Positions 1 through 6,872 of a stretch of 14,940 nt of DNA are shown in pieces (positions within the stretch are counted from its first letter, which is position 1; every line of letters starts with the position of its first letter). Location: the NCBI GenBank assembly GCA_003577365.1, contig QEUY01000014.1, positions 1 through 14,940 on the forward strand. The letters run 5' to 3'. A model generated the notes under the pieces. It searched no databases. It was not told the origin of the DNA and saw nothing but the letters and a program-made list of their open reading frames with translations. The position numbers and the translations under genes were made by a program. The DNA comes from Chloroflexota bacterium. GTDB taxonomy: Bacteria; Chloroflexota; Anaerolineae; Caldilineales; Caldilineaceae.

Positions 1-85
1 CGGCGAGCACCATAGCCAGGACAAGCAGCACCGCGATCACGGCGAACTTGCTCCAAGGTGTAGGAGAGTGCATTGCGGGTTTCAA
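1..85 (-). CDS. N-terminus of an unknown exported or membrane protein (partial, runs off the window)
   Basis: Read on the minus strand, a TTG codon at 85 follows an AGGAGG ribosome-binding site (91-96) by 5 nt, a near-ideal arrangement. An in-frame ATG at 73 has no comparable site. The 28 visible residues start LKPAMHSPTPWSKF and continue into a hydrophobic run (AVIAVLLVLAMVLA, about residues 15-28). This looks like a signal peptide or a first transmembrane helix, with Lys13 giving the n-region a positive charge. The rest lies outside the window, so no family can be named. A promoter candidate (225-253) and a terminator-like hairpin closing the preceding operon (261-307) suggest that it is its own transcription unit rather than the last gene of the upstream operon. 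Confidence 0.6.
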   Translation of the reverse strand, partial: MKPAMHSPTPWSKFAVIAVLLVLAMVLA

Positions 86-224
86 GGGTTCCTCCTGTGT
101 ACTATGTGGCAGAATCGGTCGAGCGACATGCGACCGGCAGCGGGCGCTGCCGACCGCGGCAGAAAACGACTGGGACATACCTCTGGCAATACGTAGGGGA
201 TCAGACAGGTACTTGGGCGGTACT

Positions 225-253
225 ATTCTAAACAAAGTCGCTTCCGTGCGCAA
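225..253 (-). promoter_or_regulatory. Candidate sigma-70-type promoter for the partial gene at 1-85
   Basis: On the minus strand, TTGCGC (248-253) is separated by exactly 17 nt from TAGAAT (225-230). The -10 matches the bacterial consensus at 5 of 6 positions and the -35 at 3 of 6. Transcription would start near 218, giving a leader of about 130 nt before the TTG start at 85. This is a pattern match only. Confidence 0.4.
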
Positions 254-260
254 ACTGCCC

Positions 261-307
261 AAAAACCGCTGGGGGAGTCTGGCCTTTACGGCGCGGTCAG
301 ACTCCCC
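261..307 (-). terminator. Probable terminator behind the SDR gene / end of the minus operon
   Basis: A perfect 10-bp inverted repeat (GGGGAGTCTG at 272-281 pairs with 298-307, 16-nt loop) lies 56 bp after the restored SDR stop. On the minus strand it is followed, after six bases (CAGCGG), by TTTTT (261-265). The gap between stem and T-run makes it a less than ideal intrinsic terminator. Its position at the end of a same-strand gene series supports the call. Confidence 0.5.
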
Positions 308-362
308 ACCTGCATACGGCGACCAGGCTCGTGCGTCTGGAATCACGCAGCGACGCGTGCGC

Positions 363-1093
363 CTACTCGCTTGCGCGTAAGGTCAGCGACGTCATAAAGC
401 CGCCGTCGACGCGCAGCGTGCTGCCCGTCACATAATCGGCGGCATCACTCGCCAAGTAGAGCGCCGCCTGGAAACCCGCTCGCCCGGCGTGTCGATCCAG
501 CCGGGGTTGATCACATTGACGTTGATGCGGTAGGGCGCCAGCTCGCCGGCCATGGTGCGCACCAGGTGGTTGACCGCGGCCTTCGCCATATTATAGGCCG
601 CCGAGTTGGGAAAGCCCAGTTCCTGATGGATCGAGCTGATCACGATGATCTTGCCCGCGCTGCGCGTGCCCTGCGGCGTCTGCTTTACCATCTGTTGGGC
701 GGCAAACTGGCAGGTATGGAAGACGCCGAACTGGGTGACCTCCAGCGTGCGCAGCACATTTTCCCATTTGGCTTCGACCACCGGCTCGCGGATCGAAAAG
801 GCGGCATTCGCCACCGCAATATCCAGCCGGCCAAACTGCTCGATCGCGGCGGCAAACATGCGCGCTTGGGCGGCGCGGTCGGCCACATCTGCCTGAAAGA
901 CCAGGGCGCGGCCCCCGTGGGCCTCGACATTCGCCGCGACCTGGGCGGCCTCGTCGGCATGGCTGCGATAGTTGACCACCACATCGGCCCCGGCTGCGGC
1001 CAATGCTTCGGCAATGCCGCGGCCGATCCCGCGTGACGCGCCGGTAATGAGGGCGACTCTTCCTTTTAACGGTTGTCCCTCTAGCTGTGGCAC
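363..1093 (-). pseudogene. Short-chain dehydrogenase/reductase (SDR), frameshifted and internally deleted
   Basis: The first 206 codons encode a good classical SDR, an NAD(P)-dependent oxidoreductase with a Rossmann fold. Visible are the dinucleotide motif TGASRGIG (residues 17-24), ANAA (95-98) at the usual NNAG position, Ser153/154, and the catalytic YNMAK (Tyr167, Lys171). The start is GTG at 1093, with AAGGAG six nt upstream. After INPGWIDTPGER the frame turns to unrelated residues and stops at 428. The normal SDR end continues in another frame on the same strand: AGFQAALYLASDAADYVTGS, then TLRVDGG and a stop at 363. About 30 residues that relatives usually carry between the PGW..T..ER segment and the ALYLAS segment are also absent. 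The lesion near 465-480 is therefore a deletion plus frameshift, not a single-base slip. A truncated 221-aa product would lack the C-terminal core strand. The likely former role is a sugar or polyol oxidoreductase, from operon context only. Confidence 0.8.
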
Positions 1094-1115
1094 AGGTTGC
1101 TCCTTCTGCTTGCGT

Positions 1116-1150
1116 GGATAGGCCCGATTGGACGCACCGTCCGGCTATCC
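1116..1150 (-). other. Stem-loop overlapping the stop codon of the DUF2961 remnant
   Basis: GGATAG (1116-1121) pairs with CTATCC (1145-1150). Inside it, GGACG (1130-1134) pairs perfectly with CGTCC (1138-1142) over a 3-nt loop. The outer arm overlaps the TAG stop of the small gene at 1145-1309. There is no T-run, so an RNA-processing or stability hairpin is more likely than a terminator. Confidence 0.35.
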
Positions 1151-1309
1151 TTCGTCGGGCCGCGGCAGCCGATCTACCACCGGCGGCAGCTTGGGAAATG
1201 GTTTGTGTGGCTCCAGTTGATACCAATAGGCGGTGCTGGAGATGCGGCGGGGTGTGACATTGCGGATCCGGGCCAGTTCACCCAACGGGCTGCCTTTGAA
1301 AACGCTCAT
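1145..1309 (-). pseudogene. 54-aa remnant of a second DUF2961 gene (N-terminus joined to C-terminus)
   Basis: A complete small reading frame starts with ATG at 1309. It has a GAGGAG site 9 nt upstream (1319-1324) and a second GAGGAG 11 bp further upstream. Its product matches the intact neighbour (1344-2444) at both ends. MSVFKGSPLGELARIRNVTPRRISS resembles the neighbour's start (LGxLxR[VI]...R.IS[AS]). STAYWYQLEPHKPFPKLP resembles its C-terminus (STAFWYQLEPHAPFPTLP). The roughly 300 central residues, including the whole presumed active-site region, are missing, yet the join is in frame. The join falls at an I-[SA]-S motif present at both places in the family, which suggests deletion between short matching sequences. 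The product, if made, cannot be an enzyme. It follows the intact paralogue by 34 bp and precedes the damaged SDR gene. Confidence 0.8.
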
Positions 1310-1343
1310 GACAAGCTTCTCCTCGATAGCTCCTCAATGGCTC

Positions 1344-2444
1344 TCAGATGACTTCGAGATATTCGAAGGTGGGCAGGGTCGGAAACGGCGCATGCGGCTC
1401 AAGCTGATACCAGAACGCGGTCGAGGCGATGTCATCCTGCAGCGCCAGATAGCGGCCTTTGCCCTCCAGCGGCATACGCCAGCCCAGCGCCTGGATCGTC
1501 ACACGCAGATCCTGCTGGAACCGGACCGGGTCCATGATGTGCCAGCGATACAGGCCAAAGCGGGTGTTCGCCTTGTTCAGCCCATCGGGGCGGATCACCT
1601 GGGGCATCCCAGAAAAAGGCGAAGTGAACTCGCCATAGCGACCCGGCGGCTGCTCAAAACCCCATGCGCCGCCGAAATAGTCCTCGGTCCCCGTGCCGCA
1701 GATGGTGGGGAAATCCGTATCGCCGTCGATATAGAACTTGATCTCCCCTTCCCCCCACCAGAGATTGTTGTTGGCGCCCCAGGCCATATAGACGCCCACA
1801 TAGTGCCCATAGCCCACCACACCATCCAAAATCGTATAGACCTGTTTATAGGGCAGCGGGTTCTGGCGGCGGAACTGGGCATGGAAATAGGCCCGGTCGT
1901 CCTCCACCTCCGTCAAAGTATAGTTGATTTGATAGAAGAAGCCCTGGATCGCGTCGGGGATCAGGTTTTCGACCGTGATCTTGGCATGGCCGCGGAAGGG
2001 CATCTCCCAGTAGCAGTTGAAGCCGCCCGCCGGGTTGACCGCCACCGGCAACGAGCGCACATCGGCTCGCTCCCCCCACCCCATACAGAAGAAATCCCCC
2101 AGCGGAACCTCCACCGACGGCATTTCTTCGCCATCCCAATAGATGCGCAACACCAAGGCGCGCCAATACTTGGGATGCACAGTAAACCACATCTGCTGGA
2201 TCGCGCCGGGGCCGGTGATGTCGGCCAGCGTCACGCTGCTATGGCCCGCGACGGTGATGCAAGGCGACACCTTCCAGCCTACGCCCAACTCGCGGGCGGC
2301 GTCTTGGCCTGCGCCTTCGGTCGCCATGCCGCCCTTGCCTTTTTCACCGGTAAAATTTTCGGCGCTGATCGACCGCGTCTGTGCAGGGGAGACGCGCGAC
2401 AGCGTGCCCAGGTTTAGCCCCAGACCATTATAGGGATATGCCAT
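1344..2444 (-). CDS. DUF2961 family protein, GH172-like (putative furanoside-active glycosidase)
   Basis: The product has 366 aa. The ATG at 2444 is chosen because GGGAGGA lies 6 nt upstream (2451-2457); further upstream starts read through low-quality sequence. The protein has the family pattern: an N-terminal LGTLSRVSPAQTRSIS segment, IYWDGEEMPSVEVPLGDFF (about residues 101-119), WGEGEIKFYIDGD (about 230-242), CGTGTEDYFGGAW (249-261), and a C-terminal STAFWYQLEPHAPFP stretch. DUF2961 is related to GH172, where alpha-D-fructofuranosidase or difructose-anhydride-forming and arabinofuranosidase activities are known with two catalytic glutamates about 21 residues apart. Glu234 (or Glu232) and Glu254 are the obvious candidates here. 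No signal peptide is visible, so it probably acts in the cytoplasm on material brought in by the upstream Opp-type importer. The substrate cannot be read from the sequence. Confidence 0.85.
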   Translation of the reverse strand: MAYPYNGLGLNLGTLSRVSPAQTRSISAENFTGEKGKGGMATEGAGQDAARELGVGWKVSPCITVAGHSSVTLADITGPGAIQQMWFTVHPKYWRALVLRIYWDGEEMPSVEVPLGDFFCMGWGERADVRSLPVAVNPAGGFNCYWEMPFRGHAKITVENLIPDAIQGFFYQINYTLTEVEDDRAYFHAQFRRQNPLPYKQVYTILDGVVGYGHYVGVYMAWGANNNLWWGEGEIKFYIDGDTDFPTICGTGTEDYFGGAWGFEQPPGRYGEFTSPFSGMPQVIRPDGLNKANTRFGLYRWHIMDPVRFQQDLRVTIQALGWRMPLEGKGRYLALQDDIASTAFWYQLEPHAPFPTLPTFEYLEVI

Positions 2445-2455
2445 GATCAGTCCTC

Positions 2456-2497
2456 CCAAAGGGTGATGGCGAAAAGTGGTGGGCAAACAGTGGTGGG
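2456..2497 (-). repeat. Three degenerate 14-bp tandem repeats abutting the DUF2961 ribosome-binding site
   Basis: On the gene strand the units are CCCACCACTGTTTG (2484-2497), CCCACCACTTTTCG (2470-2483) and the more diverged CCATCACCCTTTGG (2456-2469). The first two agree at 12 of 14 positions. The last unit runs into the GGGAGGA site at 2451-2457. Confidence 0.6.
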
Positions 2498-2510
2498 TGA
2501 TCGAATGGGA

Positions 2511-2539
2511 ATAAAGGGCCGGCCTACTGCGCGGCCGGC
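2511..2539 (-). terminator. Hairpin at the stop codon of the second ATPase gene; weak terminator or attenuator
   Basis: GCCGGCC (2518-2524) and GGCCGGC (2533-2539) form a perfect 7-bp GC stem with an 8-nt loop that includes the stop codon. Downstream on the minus strand comes CTTTATT, only moderately T-rich. It could separate expression of the transporter genes from the DUF2961 part, or merely protect the transcript end. Confidence 0.35.
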
Positions 2540-3525
2540 GCATCGACTGGCTGATAGTCGGTCAGCTTGAAACACAGCACTTCACGCTTGTCCGCCGTAT
2601 GGACGCGCGGGGGGGGCGTTGTCCGGCAGATCGGCTGGGCATAGGGGCAGCGCGCCGCGAACTTGCAGCCCACATAGCCATACTCTTTGGTCTCTAGATC
2701 GGGCAGCCGCACGACCTCGCCCCATTTGACGCCGATCTTCGCCACCGAATCGAGCAGCAGCTCCGTATACGGGTGGGCCGGTTCGCGCAAAATCTTGCTG
2801 GATGGCCCATATTCTACGATGTTGCCGCGATACATGATCGCGATCAGGTCGCTGACATAATAGGCGGTTGAAAGATCGTGCGTGATGTAAAGAATATTGA
2901 CCTGAAACTCGTCGCGCAGCGCCTTGAACAGATTCACCACGTTCATACGCAGCGAGGCGTCGATCATGCTCACCGGCTCATCCGCGACCAATAGCTCTGG
3001 GTTGGGGATCATGGCGCGCGCCACCGAGACGCGCTGCAACTCACCGCCCGAAAACTGATTCGGATAACGCCCGATCACCCTCTCTGCCGAGAGACCGACA
3101 TTGCGCAGCGCCCGATCGACTGCCTGATGGGCCGCATCCTTGGAGCGCACACCCAAGATGTTGTGCGCAGTCTCAAACAGATAGGTGTCCACGGTCTTGC
3201 GATAACTAAAACTCTCGAACGGGTTCTGGAAGATCGGCTGCACCCTCCGCCGGAACTCCTTCATCTGCGCCCGGCTGAGGCGGCCCGATGTGCTCACGCC
3301 GTCGATCACGATCTCACCATGGGTAGGCCGAATCAAACGCATTACCATGCGCGCCAAAGTTGTCTTGCCCGACCCGGATTCGCCCACAATGCTGAGGATA
3401 TTGGGTCTGCCTTTGCTCAGGGCCAGATTGATGCGATCCACGGCGGCGAGCTTGGCCGAGCCGATCAGCCCGCCGGTGCGATAGATCTTGCTTACGTCTC
3501 TGATCTCAAGAAACATCTCACTCAT
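2524..3525 (-). CDS. Opp/Dpp-type ABC transporter ATP-binding protein (OppF/DppF position)
   Basis: A 333-aa cytoplasmic ATPase that energises import through the two permeases upstream. Visible are Walker A GESGSGKTT (48-56), Q-loop Gln100, signature FSGGE (158-162), Walker B LLVADE with Glu183, and switch His216 (ITHD). After the nucleotide-binding domain comes the oligopeptide/dipeptide transporter C-terminal extension, with cysteines at 287, 293, 300 and 318 in the pattern GCKFAARCPYAQPIC. In an Opp ATPase from mycobacteria this region has been reported to hold an iron-sulphur cluster; whether it does here is unknown. The start ATG overlaps the stop of the preceding ATPase gene (ATGA, 3522-3525), implying translational coupling. 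Opp-family importers carry peptides, nickel or oligosaccharides; the DUF2961 neighbour favours a saccharide. Confidence 0.93.
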   Translation of the reverse strand: MSEMFLEIRDVSKIYRTGGLIGSAKLAAVDRINLALSKGRPNILSIVGESGSGKTTLARMVMRLIRPTHGEIVIDGVSTSGRLSRAQMKEFRRRVQPIFQNPFESFSYRKTVDTYLFETAHNILGVRSKDAAHQAVDRALRNVGLSAERVIGRYPNQFSGGELQRVSVARAMIPNPELLVADEPVSMIDASLRMNVVNLFKALRDEFQVNILYITHDLSTAYYVSDLIAIMYRGNIVEYGPSSKILREPAHPYTELLLDSVAKIGVKWGEVVRLPDLETKEYGYVGCKFAARCPYAQPICRTTPPPRVHTADKREVLCFKLTDYQPVDAPAAQ

Positions 3526-4526
3526 GGGGTAGCAGTTCCTTCTGCGCTGGGCACGGCCATATAGCCCGGTTCCCGTTTCAGGCAGGCCACAAAATGGCCT
3601 GGCTCAAGCTCGATCAATTCCGGCAGCACTTCTCGGCAGCGTGCGTCGGCCAGGGGGCAGCGCGCCGCAAACCGGCAGCCGCTGGGCGGGTTGAGCAAGC
3701 TAGGCGGATGCCCGCTGATCCCAGTGCGTTGCGTGTCGTCGCCCAACCGCGGCAGCGAGTTGATCAACATTTCCGTATAGGGGTGTTGTGGGCGCGCAAA
3801 GAGCGTCGGAGTATCGGCGATTTCCACCACCTTCCCCGCATACATGATCACCATGCGATCGGTGATCTGGTAATGAACCCCCATGTCGTGCGAGACCATG
3901 ACAAAGGTGTTCTGCAGCCGCTTCTGCAACTGGACCAACATGGTCAAGATGCCACGCTGCACGACCACATCCAGCGCAGTCGTCGGCTCATCGGCCAAAA
4001 TAAAACGTGGCTGTACAAAGGTCGCCAGCGCCACAATGACACGCTGGCGCATGCCGCCGCTCAACTGGTGGGGATACATATTGAGCACATGCGCGGGCAG
4101 GTCCAACTCCTGGAGATAGGCTGCCACCTCATCAAGCAGCGCCTGCTTACCGCGGGCGCGCAACTCGTCAGACGGAAATGAATCCAAAAACTGATGTTTG
4201 ATCCGTGCTACCGGGCTTAACACGCTCATCGAGGCCTGCGGGATATAGGAAAGATACTGCCACCAGTAATGGCGGAACTCTGACCCAGGGATCACGCGCT
4301 TCTGTCCTGCCTCGTCCACCTCCATTTCGATTGAGCCGCCGGCAACATACATGGGGATCTCGACATTGCCGTAGATACCTTTCATTAATGTCGATTTGCC
4401 GCAGCCCGATTCCCCCGCGATGCCGATGATCTCTCCATCGAAGATGTCGAACGAGACATCTTCGACGGCCTTCACCGTTCCCTGGACGGTGGTGTAATAG
4501 GCGCTGTAATTCCGAATACGGATCAT
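3522..4526 (-). CDS. Opp/Dpp-type ABC transporter ATP-binding protein (OppD/DppD position)
   Basis: A 334-aa ATPase partner of the preceding entry. The ATG at 4526 is chosen because it overlaps the stop of the permease gene (ATGA, 4523-4526) and yields the normal beginning MIRIRNYSAYY; a longer reading upstream lies over the permease gene. Motifs: Walker A GESGCGKST (38-46), Q-loop IPQ (Gln97), signature LSGGM (155-159), Walker B FILADE (Glu180), switch His213. The C-terminal Opp/Dpp extension has Cys284, Cys290, Cys297 and Cys315, the same spacing as in the second ATPase. The two are diverged paralogues and probably form a heterodimer. Residues 51-110 are somewhat longer than in many DppD proteins, including an acidic stretch around EMEVDEAGQKR. 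The substrate is not readable from an ATPase. Confidence 0.93.
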   Translation of the reverse strand: MIRIRNYSAYYTTVQGTVKAVEDVSFDIFDGEIIGIAGESGCGKSTLMKGIYGNVEIPMYVAGGSIEMEVDEAGQKRVIPGSEFRHYWWQYLSYIPQASMSVLSPVARIKHQFLDSFPSDELRARGKQALLDEVAAYLQELDLPAHVLNMYPHQLSGGMRQRVIVALATFVQPRFILADEPTTALDVVVQRGILTMLVQLQKRLQNTFVMVSHDMGVHYQITDRMVIMYAGKVVEIADTPTLFARPQHPYTEMLINSLPRLGDDTQRTGISGHPPSLLNPPSGCRFAARCPLADARCREVLPELIELEPGHFVACLKREPGYMAVPSAEGTATP

Positions 4527-5350
4527 TGACGGCCTCTTCTCGTCGCAAAATAGTCGGACCACCCGGTGGACACCAGAAACAGTCCGATAAAGAGCAGCAT
4601 GATCGAGATAATGGGCGACAGAATCCACAGCCATTGCTCGAGCAGCAGCGCTTGGTGCTGCATGGCCCAATAGATCATGGTGCCCAAGGTGGCATCCTTC
4701 AGGCTGGACAGGCCGATGATCGCCAGCCCGGATTCGGCGGAGATCGCCACCAAAACGGTGTTAATGAAATTAGCCAACGCCCAGCCCAACATAAAGGGCA
4801 TGATCTCCACCAGCACGATCTTGAGCGTCCCCTCGCCCGAAGCCTGGGCGACGTTGATAAATTCCCGCTCGCGCAGGCTGAGCGACATGGCGCGCGCCTG
4901 CCGTCCCGGCCAAGGCCAGTTAAAAAAGACAAGCACCGCGGCGATGATCAGCAGTGACGTGCTGCCGCTGAGCAGCGCAGACATTAAGATAAGGATCGGC
5001 AGCGAGGGCACGGCGATCACTGTGTCCATAACGGTAGTCAACACACGGTCTGTAAACCCACCTAAAAAACCGGAAATCATGCCGATCAGGACCCCAATAA
5101 ACGTCGCCAGCGCCGAAACCAGCAGCCCCAACCACAGCGAGTTGCGAATTGACCAGGAGAGCAACCAAAAGATATCTTGCCCCAGGTTGTTCGTTCCCAT
5201 CATATGTTGGCGGCTGGGAGGCAAGTTGCGAAAATAGGTATTCCACGCCGTGGGGTCCTCCGGCGCAAAGAACGGGACAATCAACCCCATGATCAGAAAT
5301 GCGCCGACGATAATTATCCCAACGACTAAACGGGGTTTGACCAATCTCAT
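4523..5350 (-). CDS. Opp/Dpp-type ABC transporter permease (OppC/DppC position)
   Basis: The product is a 275-aa inner-membrane permease. The N-terminal helix (LVVGIIIVGAFLIMGLIVPF) is followed by the typical DppC segment HMMGTNNLGQDIF (about 49-61), then several hydrophobic helices. The ATPase-contacting EAA loop lies at about 162-185 (EREFINVAQASGEGTLKIVL, then VEIMP). The start ATG at 5350 has a GAGG site five nt upstream. An in-frame TTG at 5365 lies inside the tandem repeat array and has no site. The gene overlaps the next ATPase gene by 4 nt. It is separated from the first permease gene by 138 bp, unusually long for an Opp operon; that gap holds a weak terminator-like hairpin and the 16-bp repeats. 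Confidence 0.92.
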   Translation of the reverse strand: MRLVKPRLVVGIIIVGAFLIMGLIVPFFAPEDPTAWNTYFRNLPPSRQHMMGTNNLGQDIFWLLSWSIRNSLWLGLLVSALATFIGVLIGMISGFLGGFTDRVLTTVMDTVIAVPSLPILILMSALLSGSTSLLIIAAVLVFFNWPWPGRQARAMSLSLREREFINVAQASGEGTLKIVLVEIMPFMLGWALANFINTVLVAISAESGLAIIGLSSLKDATLGTMIYWAMQHQALLLEQWLWILSPIISIMLLFIGLFLVSTGWSDYFATRRGRQ

Positions 5351-5357
5351 CGTGACC

Positions 5358-5437
5358 TCTATCAAAGAGCATATCTATCAGAGAGCATATCTATCAGAGA
5401 GCATATCTATCAAAGAGCATATCTATCAAAGAGCGTA
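5358..5437 (-). repeat. Five 16-bp tandem repeats directly upstream of the second permease gene
   Basis: Units on the plus strand are TCTATCAAAGAGCATA and TCTATCAGAGAGCATA, at 5358-5373, 5374-5389, 5390-5405, 5406-5421 and 5422-5437. Units 2 and 3 carry G in place of one A; unit 5 has GTA for ATA. A decayed sixth unit may follow (5438-5453). On the gene strand the array ends in the GAGG ribosome-binding site and the ATG at 5350. A 16-bp period is not a multiple of three, so this is not a coding repeat. Confidence 0.9.
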
Positions 5438-5445
5438 TCGGTAGC

Positions 5446-5467
5446 AAAAAGCACGCCGGCCAGCATG
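5446..5467 (-). terminator. Weak terminator-like attenuator between the two permease genes
   Basis: On the minus strand CATGCT (5462-5467) pairs with GGCGTG (5452-5457), using G-U pairs, over the loop GGCC. It is followed by a T-run (5446-5450). The short stem suggests partial rather than full termination. Confidence 0.35.
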
Positions 5468-5472
5468 TCGAG

Positions 5473-5489
5473 GACGCAGGGTCTGCGTC
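5473..5489 (-). other. Perfect 7-bp hairpin touching the stop codon of the first permease
   Basis: GACGCAG (5473-5479) and CTGCGTC (5483-5489) are perfect complements with a 3-nt loop, starting at the last base of the TAG stop. Probably an RNA 3'-end protecting or processing hairpin; no adjacent T-run. Confidence 0.4.
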
Positions 5490-6487
5490 TATTTGTGCCG
5501 GATACGCGGGTCAATGAACGGATAGAGCAGATCCATGATCAAGGTCGCCGTGGCGACCGCGATGATAGAAATGCTGATCGTGCCAAGCATCAGATTGTAG
5601 TCGGAGCTGAGAATAGCCCGGTAGATCAACGAGCCAACGCCCGGATAGCCAAAGAGGATCTCGGTGATCAACGACCCGCCGAATACGCCGCCCACGCTCA
5701 GGCCCAGCACGGTAATCTGGGGCAAGATCGCGGCGCGCGCCACATAGTCAAACATCACCTTGCGGTCTTTGACCCCGCGAAACCGTGCATATTGGATGAA
5801 ATCTTCTTCCTTGGTGTCGATGGCCATCGCTTTCATGCTGATGATCCACCAACCCAAGCCGACTGTGACGATCGACATCAACGGCAAGAACGAGTTATAG
5901 ACCACGCTCTTAAACCATAGCCAGGTCCCCGGCTGGCCGCGTACCTGAAAGACAAAGGGGAAAATAGGCCAGATATAGGCAAAGAGAATGACCAGAACCA
6001 GCGCCAAGATGTAATAGGGAATAGGATAGATGATCATCGCCCCGGTTTCGATGGCCTTAGACGTGAATTTACGGTTGTAGTACCCGGCCAATAATCCAAT
6101 CAGATTGCCTAAGCTCCAGCTAATGACCAACGCCGTCAGCATCAGAGCGAGCGACCATGGCAGAGACCGGGCAATCAACTCGCTGACGGGTGCGGGGTAG
6201 AAAGAAAGAGAAGGACCAAAATCCTGAGTCAGGATCACGCGCTTGAGGAACGCAGTGTACTGCTCCCAGAGCGTCCCTTCAAGGCCAAACATCTGGCTCA
6301 AGTTTTCACGCATCTTTTGCACTAGGAGGGGATCCATGGTCTGGCCTTGCGACATCAGCCGCGCCATCACGCTCTCGACCGGATTCCCCGGTATAAAACG
6401 CGGAATAAAAAAGACAATGGTAATGCCGGTCCATATCACTAGGACATAGGTAAAGAGCCGAGACAGGAGAAACTTCAGAAATTCCAT
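5489..6487 (-). CDS. Opp/Dpp-type ABC transporter permease (OppB/DppB position)
   Basis: The product is a 332-aa inner-membrane permease. It opens with the family N-terminus MEFLKFLLSRLFTYVLVIW (first helix, about 8-30), followed by FIPGNPVESVMARL and a long extracytoplasmic segment (about 40-108), as usual for DppB. More helices follow; the EAA loop that docks to the ATPase is at about 228-256 (EDFIQYARFRGVKDRKVMF, ending in ILPQI). The ATG at 6487 has GGAGAG (6497-6502) 9 nt upstream. It lies 385 bp downstream of the solute-binding-protein gene, with strong hairpins in that gap, so it may be expressed at a lower level than the binding protein. Confidence 0.93.
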   Translation of the reverse strand: MEFLKFLLSRLFTYVLVIWTGITIVFFIPRFIPGNPVESVMARLMSQGQTMDPLLVQKMRENLSQMFGLEGTLWEQYTAFLKRVILTQDFGPSLSFYPAPVSELIARSLPWSLALMLTALVISWSLGNLIGLLAGYYNRKFTSKAIETGAMIIYPIPYYILALVLVILFAYIWPIFPFVFQVRGQPGTWLWFKSVVYNSFLPLMSIVTVGLGWWIISMKAMAIDTKEEDFIQYARFRGVKDRKVMFDYVARAAILPQITVLGLSVGGVFGGSLITEILFGYPGVGSLIYRAILSSDYNLMLGTISISIIAVATATLIMDLLYPFIDPRIRHK

Positions 6488-6553
6488 GGTGTGTCACTCT
6501 CCAACCAGGGCCGGTTCGGCCACTGCGGCAATGCATATCCAGCCTGTGTGCGC

Positions 6554-6581
6554 CCGCGCCGGCGCAACGCTGGCGGCGCGG
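6554..6581 (-). other. GC-rich hairpin upstream of the first permease
   Basis: CCGCGCCG (6554-6561) pairs perfectly with CGGCGCGG (6574-6581) over a 12-nt loop. No T-run follows on the minus strand. Confidence 0.4.
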
Positions 6582-6779
6582 AGACACCACATGGGTCACC
6601 GCTGGTAACAGCAACTAGCACTGCGAAGTCCATACAAAGAAGCGGGGCAGCAAAGATTGCCATTCTAGGGCCAACGGATAAGCCACAACTCAGCAAGCCA
6701 GGACCTACCGGATAAAGCCTATCTGAGAGGATCGGCGCACAGATGCAAACGCCGCGGATGCGAGCACCCGGCATAGATA

Positions 6780-6836
6780 CCGGCATCTTCCGCAGGGGAG
6801 CGAGTTCGCGTGCTACCCGCTTGCGAAAGATGCCGG
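6780..6836 (-). other. Stable hairpin just after the solute-binding-protein gene (RNA stabiliser or attenuator)
   Basis: CCGGCATCTTCCGCA (6780-6794) pairs with TGCGAAAGATGCCGG (6822-6836) at 14 of 15 positions. Further pairing is possible inside the 27-nt loop (GGG with CCC, and GCGA with TCGC). It lies 37 bp after the stop of the binding-protein gene and lacks a T-run. Hairpins at this spot are known in sugar transporter operons to raise the level of the binding-protein message over the permease part. Confidence 0.55.
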
Positions 6837-6872
6837 CGGCCTATCGAATCAACTCAGCGCGACGAGCCAAAG

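Larger units (their letters stand above)
6488..6872. other. Gene-free gap between solute-binding protein and first permease
   Basis: No convincing coding region was found. The gap holds two GC-rich hairpins (6554-6581 and 6780-6836) and a short imperfect direct repeat (ACGGATAAGCC / CCGGATAAAGCC). No promoter of good quality was recognised on the minus strand. The gap most likely serves transcript processing and differential expression of the first gene. Confidence 0.5.

Noticed and set aside
48..380. Plus-strand open frame of 110 codons
   Set aside because: Composition and sequence look random, it covers the terminator hairpin and promoter candidate, and no ribosome-binding site precedes it.
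1233..2417. Long plus-strand open frame of 394 codons
   Set aside because: It is antisense to the DUF2961 gene and its remnant; the sequence is His/Arg/Ala-rich with no domain pattern, whereas the minus strand shows clear family motifs.
4168..4548. Minus-strand frame of 126 codons overlapping the first ATPase and permease junction
   Set aside because: It is an out-of-frame reading of the ATPase gene; the ATPase frame holds the Walker A motif and the expected start overlap.
5358..5437. Possible CRISPR array
   Set aside because: The 16-bp units are directly adjacent with no spacers, and no cas gene is nearby.
6600..6700. Internal promoter upstream of the first permease (TTGTGG...TAGAAT on the minus strand)
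   Set aside because: The spacer is only about 15 nt and the -35 match is poor; not strong enough to list.
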